A stretch of DNA of 64,000 nt. It comes from Carya illinoinensis. Taxonomy: Eukaryota > Streptophyta > Magnoliopsida > Fagales > Juglandaceae. The notes beneath the pieces were generated by a model. It was given only the letters and a program-made list of their open reading frames with translations. It did no database searches and was not told the origin of the DNA. Made by a program: the position numbers and the translations under genes. The stretch lies in the NCBI RefSeq assembly GCF_018687715.1, contig NC_056760.1, forward strand, positions 38,268,001 to 38,332,000. Direction: 5' to 3'. Positions 12,767-24,185 of this stretch are shown here, one piece after another. The first letter of the stretch is position 1; the number at the start of each line of letters is the position of its first letter.

Positions 12767-14073
12767 AATCCAAATCCTCCTATGCCAAATCACCTTCTCC
12801 TCCTTATCCTTCACCCTGTCCTTCCGTCACACCAAAACCCTATACAGTACTAGGGACATTATCACAAAACATTAGGCCATCTTATAATCCATTTTCACCA
12901 TTATCCTCTCCAAAATTACCCACATACTCAAAAGCTGTTTCTTCTTCTGGTTCTTCTTCTTCTCAAATTATTAATCCTCCACCATTATCTCAGCCCTCTG
13001 TAACTCCTATTATCTTCAAATCCCATTGGCATCCAATCTTTCCTATTGAATCAGAATTACAGCATTTATCTGAACCTTAAAAATTACTTGACACTTTTCT
13101 ATTACCAGATTGGCATTATGTTCCCCAGAACATTACCAAGACTCAGAACTTTTATGAATTTATTTTAGTAGACACTGATTCTATTATTATCTCTGAAATC
13201 CCCTGCTCTCTACAATCTCAACCTTCTCCACCTGCAACTCCGATTATTGCATTCTATAAAGTTACTATTAAACAGGTTCTTACCTTAGAATAGTGGGGAA
13301 AAAGCCCATATTTGACAAAAAGATTTTCTCAGCCATATGATCCTCCTTATTTCGATTACTACAATTATCAGCAAGCATGAAACAAAACATTCTTACGACA
13401 AAACAAGAATTTGCGTCATTCCTGGTTTCTCCATTTTGATAAATTACAGGAAATTAAGACTCTACCGCGATGGTTCCTATTATGGTGGGATCAATTTGGA
13501 CCAGAATCTCTCATTCTTCTTCTACCTCTTCAGGAGAGTCTTCAAGCTTTCACATTACAGAACGATTGTCCACCTTCATTATCACATTGTTCACTACTTC
13601 TCCTTTTCTTTCTTAAAACCAAACTAAATTGGATCATGAAGTGGGAATATGTCATCAAACCTCATCCTTCTCTCAAAAACATTATGTTCTTGGCCCGCCA
13701 AGTCTCTGTAAAATGGTGGGAAAAGTATAATTATGATCATGTTGTAAAAATGTTCTAAAAAATTACCAAGGCTCTTGAGGTTCTTATTCAGAGAAGCAGA
13801 TTCTAAACTCAATTAGTAACAATTACCAATAAAAAAGATTTGAAAAAATTAGCAGAAGCAATGTCACAAGTATCAGACAGTGATGAAGAAGAAGACCATC
13901 AAGTCAGATTATCTCCAGCACAGCAGACAACATCATCGCCACTACAGCAGGCCTCTCCTTCTCAACATGTCTCTCATTCTCATGACAATTCACCATATTA
14001 TTCTTCACAGATGATGGATTCTCAAGATCCGTATGAACTGGAACTGGCAAATTATGACCCTCAGATTATGTAA
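12742..14073 (+). pseudogene. Florendovirus ORF2-like frame, five premature stops
   Basis: A single reading frame of 444 codons starts with an ATG that overlaps the RNase H end by 25 bases. It contains five in-frame stops (13078, 13291, 13378, 13756 and 13804) but no frameshift. The N-terminal third is rich in Ser and Pro. The middle is rich in aromatic residues and leucine, with Trp-rich segments (for example RWFLLWWDQFG and VSVKWWEKYNYD). The C-terminal part is acidic and Ser/Gln-rich (DSDEEED near residue 375). A second ORF of unknown function in this place is a florendovirus trait. I recognise no enzymatic motif. Confidence 0.65.
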
Positions 14074-14267
14074 TTCCAAAAGATTATCGTTCTTTTTTCC
14101 ATTATCAGAACACTGTTCAAAATGCCCGTCAGTCAAGAATCATCCAGCTGTCTAGTTACTGTTTAGCCGCCCATGTTTAATAAATGTAGCCGCCTATTCA
14201 CTGTGTATGAGTTATTGGAGTCACTGTACATGTCAGTAATATTATTGTAAGGTACTGTTTTAGAGTC

Positions 14268-14277
14268 TATAAATAGT
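14268..14277 (+). promoter_or_regulatory. TATA box of the viral pregenomic promoter
   Basis: CTATAAATAG lies about 195 bases after the second ORF and about 180 bases before the terminal redundancy, where the pregenomic RNA promoter of a caulimovirid is expected. Transcription would start about 30 bases downstream. The leader that follows is pyrimidine-rich with CTCTCTTTCG-type tracts. Confidence 0.7.
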
Positions 14278-14445
14278 CAGTTTGTAAGTGAGGAAAGGCA
14301 TTCAGAAATTCTCATCTGAAGCCTTATTTAGTCCCTCTCTTTCGTCACTCTCAAAACTTCTCTCTTGTAAACTCCTTTCCATGTCTCCTGCCTTTCAATC
14401 CTTTGAGAATTAATCTCTTTATAAGTATTATGTTTTCAATAAAAT

Positions 14446-14538
14446 TGATTTTATCTTATTTTACTATTTACTTTTATTCATGCCCTTATATTCTGCACAT
14501 CATGCATCTGTTTATTAATATTTATTCTATTATTTGTT
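14446..14538 (+). repeat. Viral terminal redundancy, right copy
   Basis: Direct copy of 6419-6511, ending abruptly at 14538 where the inverted segment begins. Confidence 0.85.
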
Positions 14539-14855
14539 CATTAATAATTGTTTTTCATTAAGATGTTTTATCCTTTCTTGTAAATTATTTAATTCAAGTT
14601 TCAAATTATATTCTAAACAATTTAATTCATAGCGATCACGAAAACCAATATTATGTGCGTAATAATTCATCATGAAATTAAACATAAACATAATAAAACA
14701 ACAATAAAATAAAATAGCAATAAATAGTAATATATCTATTATATAATAACCGTTGGCTTTGATACCAACTACGTATACTAACTACGTATACCAGGATATA
14801 TATAATAGCTAATATAATAGATATATCAACAGATAATAGAATAAATATTAATAAA
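14539..14855 (-). repeat. Inverted copy of the viral leader and PBS
   Basis: This 317-base segment is the reverse complement of 6484-6800 with few mismatches. It covers the primer-binding site and the start of the small coiled-coil ORF. The virus therefore ends in a head-to-head arrangement, which gives the integrant roughly 317-bp terminal inverted repeats. The junction at 14538/14539 joins two viral segments that are not adjacent in the genome map. Confidence 0.9.
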
Positions 14856-15389
14856 ATATTATATATTAACTTATAGTAAACTAGTAATGTAAATTATAAA
14901 ATATAAAACAAGCTATAGTAACTTATATAGTAACTATATAGTCTATATTAACTTATATTAAATTAGTAATATAAAATATAAAATAAGCTATAGTAACTTA
15001 TATAGTAACTTATAGTAAATTAGTAATATAAATTAACTAAATAAGGCATAGTAACTTATACAGTAACTATATTATTATATAGTAACTTATAGTAAATTAG
15101 TAATGTCAATTAACTATATAAGGCATAGTAACTTATATAGTAACTATATTATTATATGGTAACTTATAGTAAATTAGTAATATCAATTAACTATATAAGG
15201 TATAGTTATATAAAACATATAAATATATATGATTAATACATAAAAAATACATATTATAGTAACTATATACTATATAAGCCCTTAATATATATAGTATATA
15301 TATAACTATATATTATATATTGACTTATAGTAAACTAGTAATGTAAAATATAAAATAAGCTATAGTAACTTATATAGTAATTTATATAG
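14856..15389. repeat. AT-rich tandem array right of the virus
   Basis: Tandem units of about 77 bases occur: ATAAGG(C/T)ATAGT recurs at 15041, 15118 and 15195, with the older motif AACTTATAGTAAA(C/T)TAGTAAT throughout. The base composition resembles the left array (6112-6418). Confidence 0.85.
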
Positions 15390-15560
15390 TCGGAGTGGAA
15401 GTCAGAGTCGGAGTCGGATTTGAGCGGAGTCGGAGTCGAGACACCTCCACCTTCGACTCCGACTTCCAGGGGGAAAAAAACTTCGACTCCGACTCCGATT
15501 CGTCGGAGTCGGAGCGAAGTCAGGGCCGGAGTCGGATTTTCGGATTTCTGCTCAGCCCTA
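15390..15560. repeat. Right arm of hAT-like element with CGGAGT hexamers
   Basis: Degenerate GTCGGA/TCCGAC hexamers in both orientations lead into the right TIR (15549-15560). The sequence is GC-rich against its surroundings and matches the style of the left arm at 4955-5010. Confidence 0.8.
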
Positions 15561-15883
15561 CCCACAAGCCAAACTTAAATAGTTACAAAATTTGAAATTA
15601 TGATATATTTTTTTTCAAAATGGAAAAATCGAAATTATTATAGGAAAATTAAATATACAAATAAATAAGAATCCTATAAAACATTTGACCAAAATCGAAA
15701 TAAGACTCACTTTCAAAACTTGAAACCATATATTTACTAACAATATAAGAATGAGCATAAATATATGATTTGTGAGAAAATAACTAATTTTGTAAATATA
15801 TATGATTTTGAGAAAATAGCTGATATTATTCTGAAATGATTTAAGAGAAAATAACTGATACCCCATTTTAATTTGGATTTGCA

Positions 15884-16737
15884 CCATTATCACCAAGTTG
15901 GAGAGAATTTGCTCTCAAATTCTAACTTTCTTACATCGATCTTTTAGATGTCCAATTAGACCAATCTTTCTTTCCTTTTGTTGTATCATCCTGATGATCA
16001 TAGAAAAACTAAAATTGATTTGATTGGCTCAAAATAAAATAACATTGAATATCTTATACTCCAAAATTAAATTTCTTTTCCACACCTCAAATCCAAAAAA
16101 AAAAAAAAAAAAAATTACATAGGGGATATTGAAAAAACATCCTCAACTCCAAGAAAATCAACATAGTTAATTGTCTCGAAAATTGTTTCATGATCTTCAA
16201 ACTTCAAAACTTCATCATCATTTTCTTTTTCCAATTTTTCTATATTTTCAATCAATATAGTTACCTCATCCACTAGGTTATTTTTATCAAGATAGGTATC
16301 ATAGATTGGTAAAGAGTTTCACTCTATGAAAGAATATCCATCTTCAAATTCTGCTTCCTTAGAGTAGTAAATCCGCTCAACCTCATACAATAAATCAACA
16401 AAACTTTCAGTTTGAAGAGTACTAAGAAATTTTGGTAAATCAACTCTAAGATTGAGATCCTAATAACGCTCCTCCTGACCACCGTACTTCTAGAATGAAG
16501 CACGATTGTGAGACAGGTTCTCAAAACTGGAATCGGAATCATGATTTTCCATCTCATGATCATTGATATCCTGTAACTTGCATCTATAAATTCTCAATCA
16601 TCATATCCTAAACGCTACGATCACGGTGTGTGGCTTTCTTGTTCGGCACCTGCCCACAACAACCACGACCACGATCACCAATCATGGAAATTGATGAGAT
16701 CTAATCCTAGGAAAGATGCTTAAGCTTTGATACCAAT
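15884..16737 (-). pseudogene. Gag remnant of the minus-strand gypsy-type element
   Basis: Reading the minus strand from the primer-binding-like site, there is an ATG after about 50 bases and then a broken frame. A LRVDLPKFLSTLQT...VERIYYSKE block (about 16360-16460) resembles the start of the gag capsid domain of plant Ty3/gypsy elements (the usual PxFxG...VERxFxYK pattern). A short acidic segment, with KENDDEVLKFEDHE at about 16180-16230, precedes the left LTR. Protease, RT, RNase H and integrase are all absent. A long A-tract lies at 16093-16113. There are many stops. Confidence 0.5.
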
Positions 16738-16994
16738 TGATGCTAAACAAAATAGAGATTAATTCTAGGGATAGTTCCAACAGATGATCAACACAAAGAA
16801 GATAAGAGATTCACTGAAAACATAGAGAAAACTTTGAAAAATATTAATTAATTGTAAAATTCAAAATAGACAAGAATTTTACAAGAAATTGGCCAAAATG
16901 GAAATCGGAATCACTTCCAAAACTTGAAACCATATATTTACTAACAAGACAAAAATGAATGTAAATACATAATTTGAAAGAAAATAATTGATAT

Positions 16995-18333
16995 TGTTGA
17001 ATCCAAGGTTTTAATTTTTGTGTAATTATATATCTACACATGGATTTTGATGATAACAAATGAATTCAAATAATAAAGAAGTCTCAAACTCAAGTTGTCT
17101 ATACAATGGAGTCAAGCATATCAAGAAAACAAGCATGAGCAAGAAGGGAACAAGTTCACATTAAAATTATAGAGTAATGTTGTAAATCTCTTAAAAATTT
17201 GAAATTAGGATTAAGGTTCAAAATTAATATTTTATCATAAAACATTAAAATACATTTTCCACATGTGCATGAATATTTTTGAAAATTAAATTTAAAAATT
17301 TTGAAAGATAATTGATTGTCATCTTTTACATGTGCATGCCTTGATTAAAGGGTTGAACTTTAAAAATATTAAAGATGATTGATTGTCATCTTTCACATGT
17401 GTATGTTTTATTTGAATATTTTCAAAAGTGATTGATTTTTTTTTACTTATGCAAAAGGTAGATGATTTTGTTTGAAATATTTAAAAAGTAAAAGTGTGCT
17501 CCTTTTGTCATATGCAAAAAGTAAAAGATTAGGTTTGAATTTTTTAAAAAGTAAAGTGTGCTCCTTTTGTCATATGCCAAAAGTAAAATATTAGATTTGA
17601 AGTTTTTGAAAAATGAATGATGTTGTCTTTGACAATTGAAAAAGAAGAACCTTTTATTTGATTTTTTTGAAAAAGTGAATGATATTGTCTTTGACATGTA
17701 AATCTTTTTAAATTTGAATATGAGGTCTCATATGCCTATAAATAGATCATTTGAGAGCTTCACATTCACAACATTCAGAGTATACAACATTCATTCGAAA
17801 CTTTCATTCTTTCTTCTCTAAGTATTGAGCCTTAATATTTGTTCATTTTGAGAGATATAGTTTACACTGTATTGTTCTTATTTCACTCATTGAAGAGTGT
17901 TTTCTGATAACCTACCCACTATCAGCTCTTGTATCAGAAAAATGGTGTGTATAACCCTTGTGCGTGTAGAAAGTGTTTTACACGGGGAATAGTTGAATCA
18001 CCACGTGTAAGGTGATTGCAAGTGTAGATGATGTTCTACACGGATCCTTTGTAGCGGTGTTGTTCAAAGATGTAATAGGTTTCTATCTCCATCTGAATGA
18101 GGTTGAATAGTGAATTTGGGGATCCTCAAGGGGTAGCTTGAGGCGAGAACGTAGGCAGTGGGGCCGAACTTCGTTAATATACTGAGTTTGCTTCTCTCTT
18201 ACCCTTACTCTTTATATTTATTATTGTTTCGTATTTTGTTTATATTTTATATTGTATATTTGATTTATAATTGTTATTTTTTTTAAATATAACTCAATTC
18301 ACCTCCCCTTTTGTGTTAGTAATCTGGGCAACA
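16995..18333 (+). repeat. 5' LTR of Sirevirus-like element
   Basis: TGTTGA...CAACA termini, 1339 bases. The region 17425-17700 is made of short variants of a TTTGAAATTTTTGAAAAGTAAAA-like motif in near-tandem. A TATA-like CTATAAATAG lies at 17738-17747, where LTR transcription is likely to start. Confidence 0.92.
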
Positions 18334-18392
18334 ATTGGTATCAGAGTTAAGAGCTCTATTATAAGATTAACTATTTTTTGAGTTAAGATCTT

Positions 18393-19735
18393 ATGGCTAA
18401 CATTGCAGCTTCATTTGGTGAAGGTCAATCTAGCAGTCAGCCTCCACTCTTTTGTGGAGATAATTACTCATTCTGGAAAGTTAGAATGAGAATATTCCTT
18501 CAGACTCAAGGTCGAGAAATCTGGAAATGTATTGTAAATGAACCTTATACTCCAACAAAAGTGGTTGATGGAGTAAAGGTTAAAAAGGAATAAGAAGAGT
18601 TTGATCGTGAAAACGATAGACTTTATACTTTGAATTTAACTGCTATGAATTTATTATTTAATGCTCTCAATGGAAATGAGTTTAATAGAATAATGACATG
18701 TGCTACAGCAAAAGAAATTTGGGATAATTTGGAAGTTACTTATGAAGGAATTTCGTAAGTCAAGAAATCAAAAATTTATATTCTTACTCATGAATATGAA
18801 ATTTTTAAGATGAATGATGATGAATCTATTTCTAGTATGTACACTCGTTTTACTAACATCATAAACAGTTTGACAGCTCTTGGCAAAGTTTATTCCAAGG
18901 TGGAGATAGTAAGAAAAATTCTCAACTCTACCAAAACGCTAGGAATCAAAAGTGACAGCGATTCTTGAAGCTAGAGACTTCAAGAAGTTCGAAGTGAATG
19001 AACTCATCGGGTCACTTATCACCCATGAGTACACATTGAAAAGAGGAGAAGAAGAAGGAAAGCCAAAGAAAAACTTGGCACTTAAAGTTGTTCCTCATGA
19101 AAGTGAAAGTGATGAAGATGAGGAAAATGAAGACAAAGATGAAGAAGTTGCGATGATAACAAGAAGAATTCAGAGGTTCTTAAAGAAAAATAAAACTCCT
19201 TCGAGGAAATTCTTCAAAAAGTTTTCCAAGAAAGATTCAGGTAAAAATGACACTTTAATTTGTTATAAATGCAATAAGCCTGTTCATATCAAGCCAGATT
19301 GTCCTCTGCTAAAGAAAGATCGAAACAAGGACAAGAAAGCAATGAAAGCTACATGAGATGATGATTCAAGTAGCTCAGATAATGAAGCAAACAATGGAGA
19401 ATCATCAAATCTTTGTCTTATGGCTAAAGATGATATTGAGGTAACAAATCTTGATAATATTGAAAATCCTTTATATGAAGAATTACAAAATGTTTCAGAA
19501 GAGGTATATGAGGAATTTGAAAAATTGGGTATCAAGTATACTGCTTTGAAAAAGAAAAATTCTTCTTTAACAAACGAAATTGATATTTTAAGAAAAGAAA
19601 GTATCATTTTGAAATATGAAAATCTTGAGTTGAATAAGAAGAAAACTGATTTAGAAAATATTGTTGAAAATTGTACGAATGGAAAAAGAAATTTGAAAAA
19701 CTTCTTGGTAGTCAAAGATGTGTTTTTGACAAGGT
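18393..19735 (+). pseudogene. Sirevirus gag, broken
   Basis: Starts MANIAASFGEG and continues with PPLFCGDNYSFWKVRM, the typical copia gag N-terminus. A stop at 18591 and a frameshift near 18950 break it. The second piece (18952-19356) has a Lys/Glu-rich region and the zinc knuckle CYKC...VHIKPDC (about 19261-19302), in which the usual glycine before His is valine. The C-terminal piece (19420-19737) is an acidic, coiled-coil-like extension, as seen in Sireviruses. Confidence 0.8.
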
Positions 19736-20079
19736 AGGTTTGGGATATATGCCAAAACAAAAATACAAACCTTATAAAAATTTCTTTGATAATCCTTCTA
19801 CATCAAAAACCAATATTCAAAATTTTTTCATAAAAATAATTTTGTCAAAAAAAAGTATTATTATAATCATTCAAGTTCTTCAAATATGTCACATGCTATT
19901 TGCAATTTCTGTAATAGAAATGGTCATAATTATCGTACTTGTCCTATTAGAAAAAATCATACAATGACTATTAGGGCCATATGGGCACCTAAAAATTTTA
20001 TTTCTTCTAATACTAATAAATAAAGGACCCAAAGAATTTGGGTACTAAGAAAAATCATTTTAATTGTTTTTATAGGTAT

Positions 20080-21376
20080 GCATGAAGTCATCCACAAGCA
20101 AAAACAAATGGTTTTTAGATAGTGGATGTTCAAGACACATGACGGGAGACAAAACTAAATTCTTTGATCTTAGATTTAAAGAAGAAGGACATGTGACATT
20201 TGGAGACAACTCGAAAGGGAAGATAGTGGGATAGGTAAAATTGGTAATGAATCTTCTCTCATAATTGAAGATGTTCTACTTGTTGAAGGTCTAAAACATA
20301 ATCTTTTGAGTATAAGTCAATTATGTGATAAAGGATTTACAGTTACTTTCAAAATGGATAAATGCATTATTTTGAATGATTATAATTGTAATATTTGTTT
20401 TATTGCTTTTAGAATAGAAATTACCTGACAAGATGCAATTTGTTTTTCAACTCAAAATGAAACCAATTGGTTATGGCATAGAAGACTAGGTCATGCCAAC
20501 ATGAAACTTATTTCCAAACTTTCAAAAAATGATCTTGTGAAAGGTTTACCAAAAACATATTTTCTTAAAAATAAAATTTGTGATGCATGCCAATTTGGTA
20601 AATAAACAAAAACTTCTTTTAAAACCAAGAAACATATGTCCACTATTAGACCATTGCAACTAATACACATGGATCTTTTTGGACCAAATAGAGTTGCAAG
20701 TTTAGAAGGAAAATATTATGCATTTGTTATTGTTGATGATTTCTTTAGATATACTTGGGTCATCTTTCTTACTCATAAAGATGAGGCACATAATGCCTTT
20801 ACCAAGTTATGCAAGAGAATTCAAAATGAAAAGGGATATACTATTTCAAGTATCCAAAGCGATAGAAGAAAAGAGTTTGTTAATAAAAATATTGAAACAT
20901 TTTGTGATGAAAATGGTTTTGTACATAATTTTTCTGCTCCTCGAACTCCTCAACAAAATGTGGTAGTAGAGAGGAAAAATAGATCTCTTCAAGATATGGT
21001 AAGAACAATGCTCAATGAGAACAGCTTGCCTAGTTATTTTTGGGTCGAAATGGTAAGTACTGCATGTTATGTTATAAATAGAGTTATGCTAAGGTCTAAA
21101 TTAGATAAAACCCCCTATGAGCTTTGGAATGAGAGAAAGCCCAACATTGGTTACTTTCATGTATTTGGATGTAAATGTTTTATTTTGAATGACAGAGATA
21201 ATTTAGGCAATTTTGATGCAAAATCTAATGAAAGTATTTTTCTCGGGTATTCTACTAATAGTAAAGCTTATAGAGTATTCAATAAAAAGAATTTAACTGT
21301 ACAAGAATCTATGCATGTAATATTTGATAAATCTAATTCTCCACTTTCCAAGAAATCTATTGATGAAGAAACATGA
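20080..21376 (+). pseudogene. Sirevirus protease and integrase, broken
   Basis: The protease shows WFLDSGCSRHMTGD (about 20110-20150) followed by a frameshift. The integrase zinc finger (HRRLGHAN...CDACQFGK, about 20478-20605) precedes a 246-codon open stretch (20636-21376) with the catalytic core: HMDLFGP, then QSDRRKEFVN (usual QSDHGxEF), then the QQNVVVERKNR block (usual GVAERKNR). The C-terminal region has YELWNERKPNIGYFHVFGCKCF. Confidence 0.85.
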
Positions 21377-21539
21377 GGTATAAATAACATGGAAAATCTC
21401 AATCTCAACAAAGAGAACAGAATAAAAGAAGTTCAACATGGAACCATCAGGAAAAATCATCAAAATTTAATACAAAATGCAAGCAAATAGTGGAAATTTG
21501 TGAAAGATCATCCAGTAGAATAAATTTTGGGAGAACCTT

Positions 21540-23142
21540 CACGAGGTGGTAAGTACTTGATCATCTCTTAGAAATATTTGCAATCATACTGCTTTTCTAT
21601 CTCAGATTAAACCCAAAAATATTGATGATGCACTTCTTGATGAATCTTGGATTCTAGCTATGCAATAAGAGTTGAATCAATTTGAAAGAAATGATGTTTG
21701 GACACTTGTTCCTAAACCCAAAAATCATATTATTATTGGAACAAAATGGGTTTTTAGAAACAAGAAAGATGAGTCCGGAGTCATTACTAGAAATAAGGCT
21801 CGACTTGTAGCCCAAGGTTTTAATTAAAAAGAATGAATCGATTATGATGAGACATATGCACCAGTCGTAAGATTAGAAGCTATTCGAATGCTACTTGCAT
21901 ATGCTTGTTATAAAGATTTCAAACTTTTCCAAATGGATGTTTAAAGTGTTTTCTTAAATGGTTTTATAAATGAAGAGGTATATGTTGAGCAACCTCCAGG
22001 TTTTGAAAATCATATTTCCCAAAATCATGTTTTCAAACTCACAAAAGCACTATATGGACTTAAACAAGCTCCTAGAGCTTGGTACGAGAGACTCAGTGGT
22101 TTCTTAATTGAAAAAGGTTTTTCAAGAGGAAAAATCGACACAACTCTTTTTATTAAATATGAAAATGATGATATTTTTTAATTCAGATTTATGTTGATGA
22201 TATAATATTCGGTGTTACTAATGAAAATATGTGTCAAGTTTTTGCTAAAACTATGCAAGAAGAATTTGAGATGAGCATGATGTGAGAACTTACATTCTTT
22301 CTCGGATTGCAAATTAAGCAAGCAAAAAGTGGGACATTTATCAATCAATCAAAATATATTAAGGAATTACTGAAAAGGTTTGGGATGGAAAGTACTAAGG
22401 AAATTGGAACACCAATAAACCCATCAACTAAACTTGATAAAGATGAATCCAGTAAGACAGTTGACTCGAAAATATATCGAGGTATGATTGGTAGCTTATT
22501 ATATTTAACAGCCAGTAGACCAGATATTATGTTTAGTGTGTGCTTATGTGCACGCTTTCAATCATATCCAAAAGAATCACATTTAATTGCAGTTAAGCCC
22601 ATTCTTAGATATCTTAGTGGTACAATTAACCTAGGGTTATGGTACCCTAAGCACACATCTTTCGATCTAATCAGCTACACAGATGCAGATTATGCTGGCT
22701 GTAAAATAGATCGAAAAAGTACTAGTGGAGCATGCATTTCTTAGGTCACGCACTAGTTTCCTGGTTTAGTAAAAAATAAAATTCTATAGCACTATCTACT
22801 GCTGAGGCAGAATATGTTGTTGTGGGTAGTTGTTGTGCTCAAGTTCTCTACATGAAGCAACAACTTGAAAATTTTAAATTCATTTATAATCACATTCCAA
22901 TCAAATGTGATAATACAAGTGCTATAAATTTTTCAAAGAACCCAATACAACATTCTAGAACTAAGCATATTGAAATAAGATATCATTTTCTTCGAAATTA
23001 TGTGCAGAAAGGCGATATAATACTAGAGTTTACAAACACACACGATCAGTTAGCAGATATTTTCACAAAACCTTTAGCAGAAGATAGATTATGTATGATC
23101 AGAAGAGAAATACGTATGATGCATACTATGAATATCTCTTAA
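21540..23142 (+). pseudogene. Sirevirus RT and RNase H, broken
   Basis: The RT blocks present are an NDVWTLVPKP block, [28 protein letters not shown] and the catalytic YVDD at 22190-22201. RNase H shows TDADYAGCKIDRKSTSG, then a TAEAEYV-like block, and it ends with HDQLADIFTKPL near 23075. Stops are scattered (for example at 21814, 21942 and 22282), and a frameshift lies near 22740. Confidence 0.88.
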
Positions 23143-23199
23143 AAGATAGACCAGAGTCAATAAAAATAGAGATAGATTTTTTAAATACTTTGACATAAA

Positions 23200-23627
23200 C
23201 TTGAGATTCTTAGCCTCATATTTGAGACGCTCATTTTCTTCATACAATATCATGTCATTCTTATCCATGGGAACCGGCAAGCGGAATGAAGAATCTAATA
23301 AAGATTTCAACTGTTTATTTTCTGCCGAATGATTCATTCCCTTGTATGAGACTCTTGAACAATTCGTTGAAGTACAACAATTTGTTCTTTGAGCTTTTCA
23401 ACTTCATGATTTTTGGCTTGTAGCCGCTGGAAAAAAGCAACAATAGAGGAAGAGTAGCGAGTCTCAAGACTCACCAAGTCATAGATAGCATCAGAATCTG
23501 ACTTATTAGCCAGATTATTATTTTCTTACTGTAACATGACACCAATGGCAGCTGCAGAAAGGACAGGAGGTTGAGGTGCAGAATGCCTCATGGATAGATC
23601 TAGAGAAATATTAGAAGAATGAGCCAT
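23200..23627 (-). pseudogene. Antisense coiled-coil ORF of Sirevirus element, copy 1
   Basis: On the strand opposite to gag-pol, between RNase H and the 3' LTR, a reading frame starts at ATG 23627 (MAHSSN) and is interrupted by one stop (23526) and one frameshift (about 23337). Its product is homologous throughout to the intact antisense ORF at 56676-57101. Shared blocks are R(H/Y)SAP near residue 13, then AIY-LVSL-TRYSSSIVAF, LKSLL-SSFRL and EAK-LKF at the end. Residues 45-75 look coiled-coil. A TATA box (minus-strand CTCTATAAAA, plus 23732-23741) lies 104 bases upstream of the ATG. I do not recognise the protein family. Confidence 0.7.
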
Positions 23628-23731
23628 TGAGAATAGAATAGAAGGCTTAAAACTAGAATGTTGAAAGAATGCAGATGAGTTATAGAGATGAGAAGAAAAC
23701 TTGATGCGGATTGGATGATCTTTAAGACTAA

Positions 23732-23741
23732 TTTTATAGAG
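23732..23741 (-). promoter_or_regulatory. TATA box of antisense ORF, copy 1
   Basis: CTCTATAAAA on the minus strand, 104 bases upstream of the ATG at 23627. The same decamer at a similar distance precedes the homologous ORF in the other copia element (57216-57225). Confidence 0.6.
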
Positions 23742-24185
23742 ATAGCATAAAGAACCAGACGAGTTATCATCCAAGTCAAAGAGCAATGTGATTTTTTTTC
23801 CTGATCGGTGAAAATGACATTTTTTAGAAACTCGGAGCCTTCAATCTCGTTTGTCGACAACATCAGGCGATTTTTTCAAATCTTCAGCCACACTTGTCGG
23901 GTCGCGGACGGATCCAATTTTTTTTCAACTATCTACAGTATCTACTAACGCACCGTTTTCTTCAGTCCATTTACTTGTTGCGGATCCTTTTTAATGATAC
24001 CAAAAGGGGGAGAAGTGTTAGACTATAACATTAACATTGTTTGAATTGCTAAACTTGTTATATATGCTTGGAATTATATTTATACTTTTGCTTGAAAAAC
24101 TAATGCACATTCTCAGGGGGAGCTTAAGTATTAATACAGGTTTCAGATTCTATCAAGTATTTGTCATCATCAAAACGGGGGAGAT

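Larger units (their letters stand above)
6419..14538 (+). mobile_element. Endogenous florendovirus-like pararetrovirus (Caulimoviridae), degraded
   Basis: In order there are a tRNA-Met primer-binding site, a small ORF, a 30K-type movement protein, a capsid region with a CCHC knuckle, an aspartic protease, RT with YIDD and RNase H, a second overlapping ORF, and a TATA promoter. The order of a large MP-CP-PR-RT-RH ORF followed by a second ORF of unknown function is that of florendoviruses. A 93-base direct terminal redundancy (6419-6511 and 14446-14538) gives a genome unit of about 8.03 kb. No integrase is present. Many stops and frameshifts make it non-functional. It lies between AT-rich arrays, the kind of site where florendovirus integrants are often found. 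Confidence 0.85.
4912..15560. mobile_element. hAT-like DNA transposon containing a pararetrovirus
   Basis: The ends are inverted: TAGGGCTGAGCA at 4912-4923 and TGCTCAGCCCTA at 15549-15560. An identical 8-bp direct repeat, CCCACAAG, flanks them at 4904-4911 and 15561-15568. Eight-base target duplications with short TIRs are the hAT signature. Both arms carry subterminal CGGAGTCGGA-type hexamer repeats (about 4955-5010 and 15390-15540). No hAT transposase is visible, so the element is non-autonomous. The bulk of its length is a later caulimovirid insertion inside AT-rich arrays. The left arm (4924-6110) has a GA microsatellite at 5267-5284 and no convincing gene. Confidence 0.8.
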
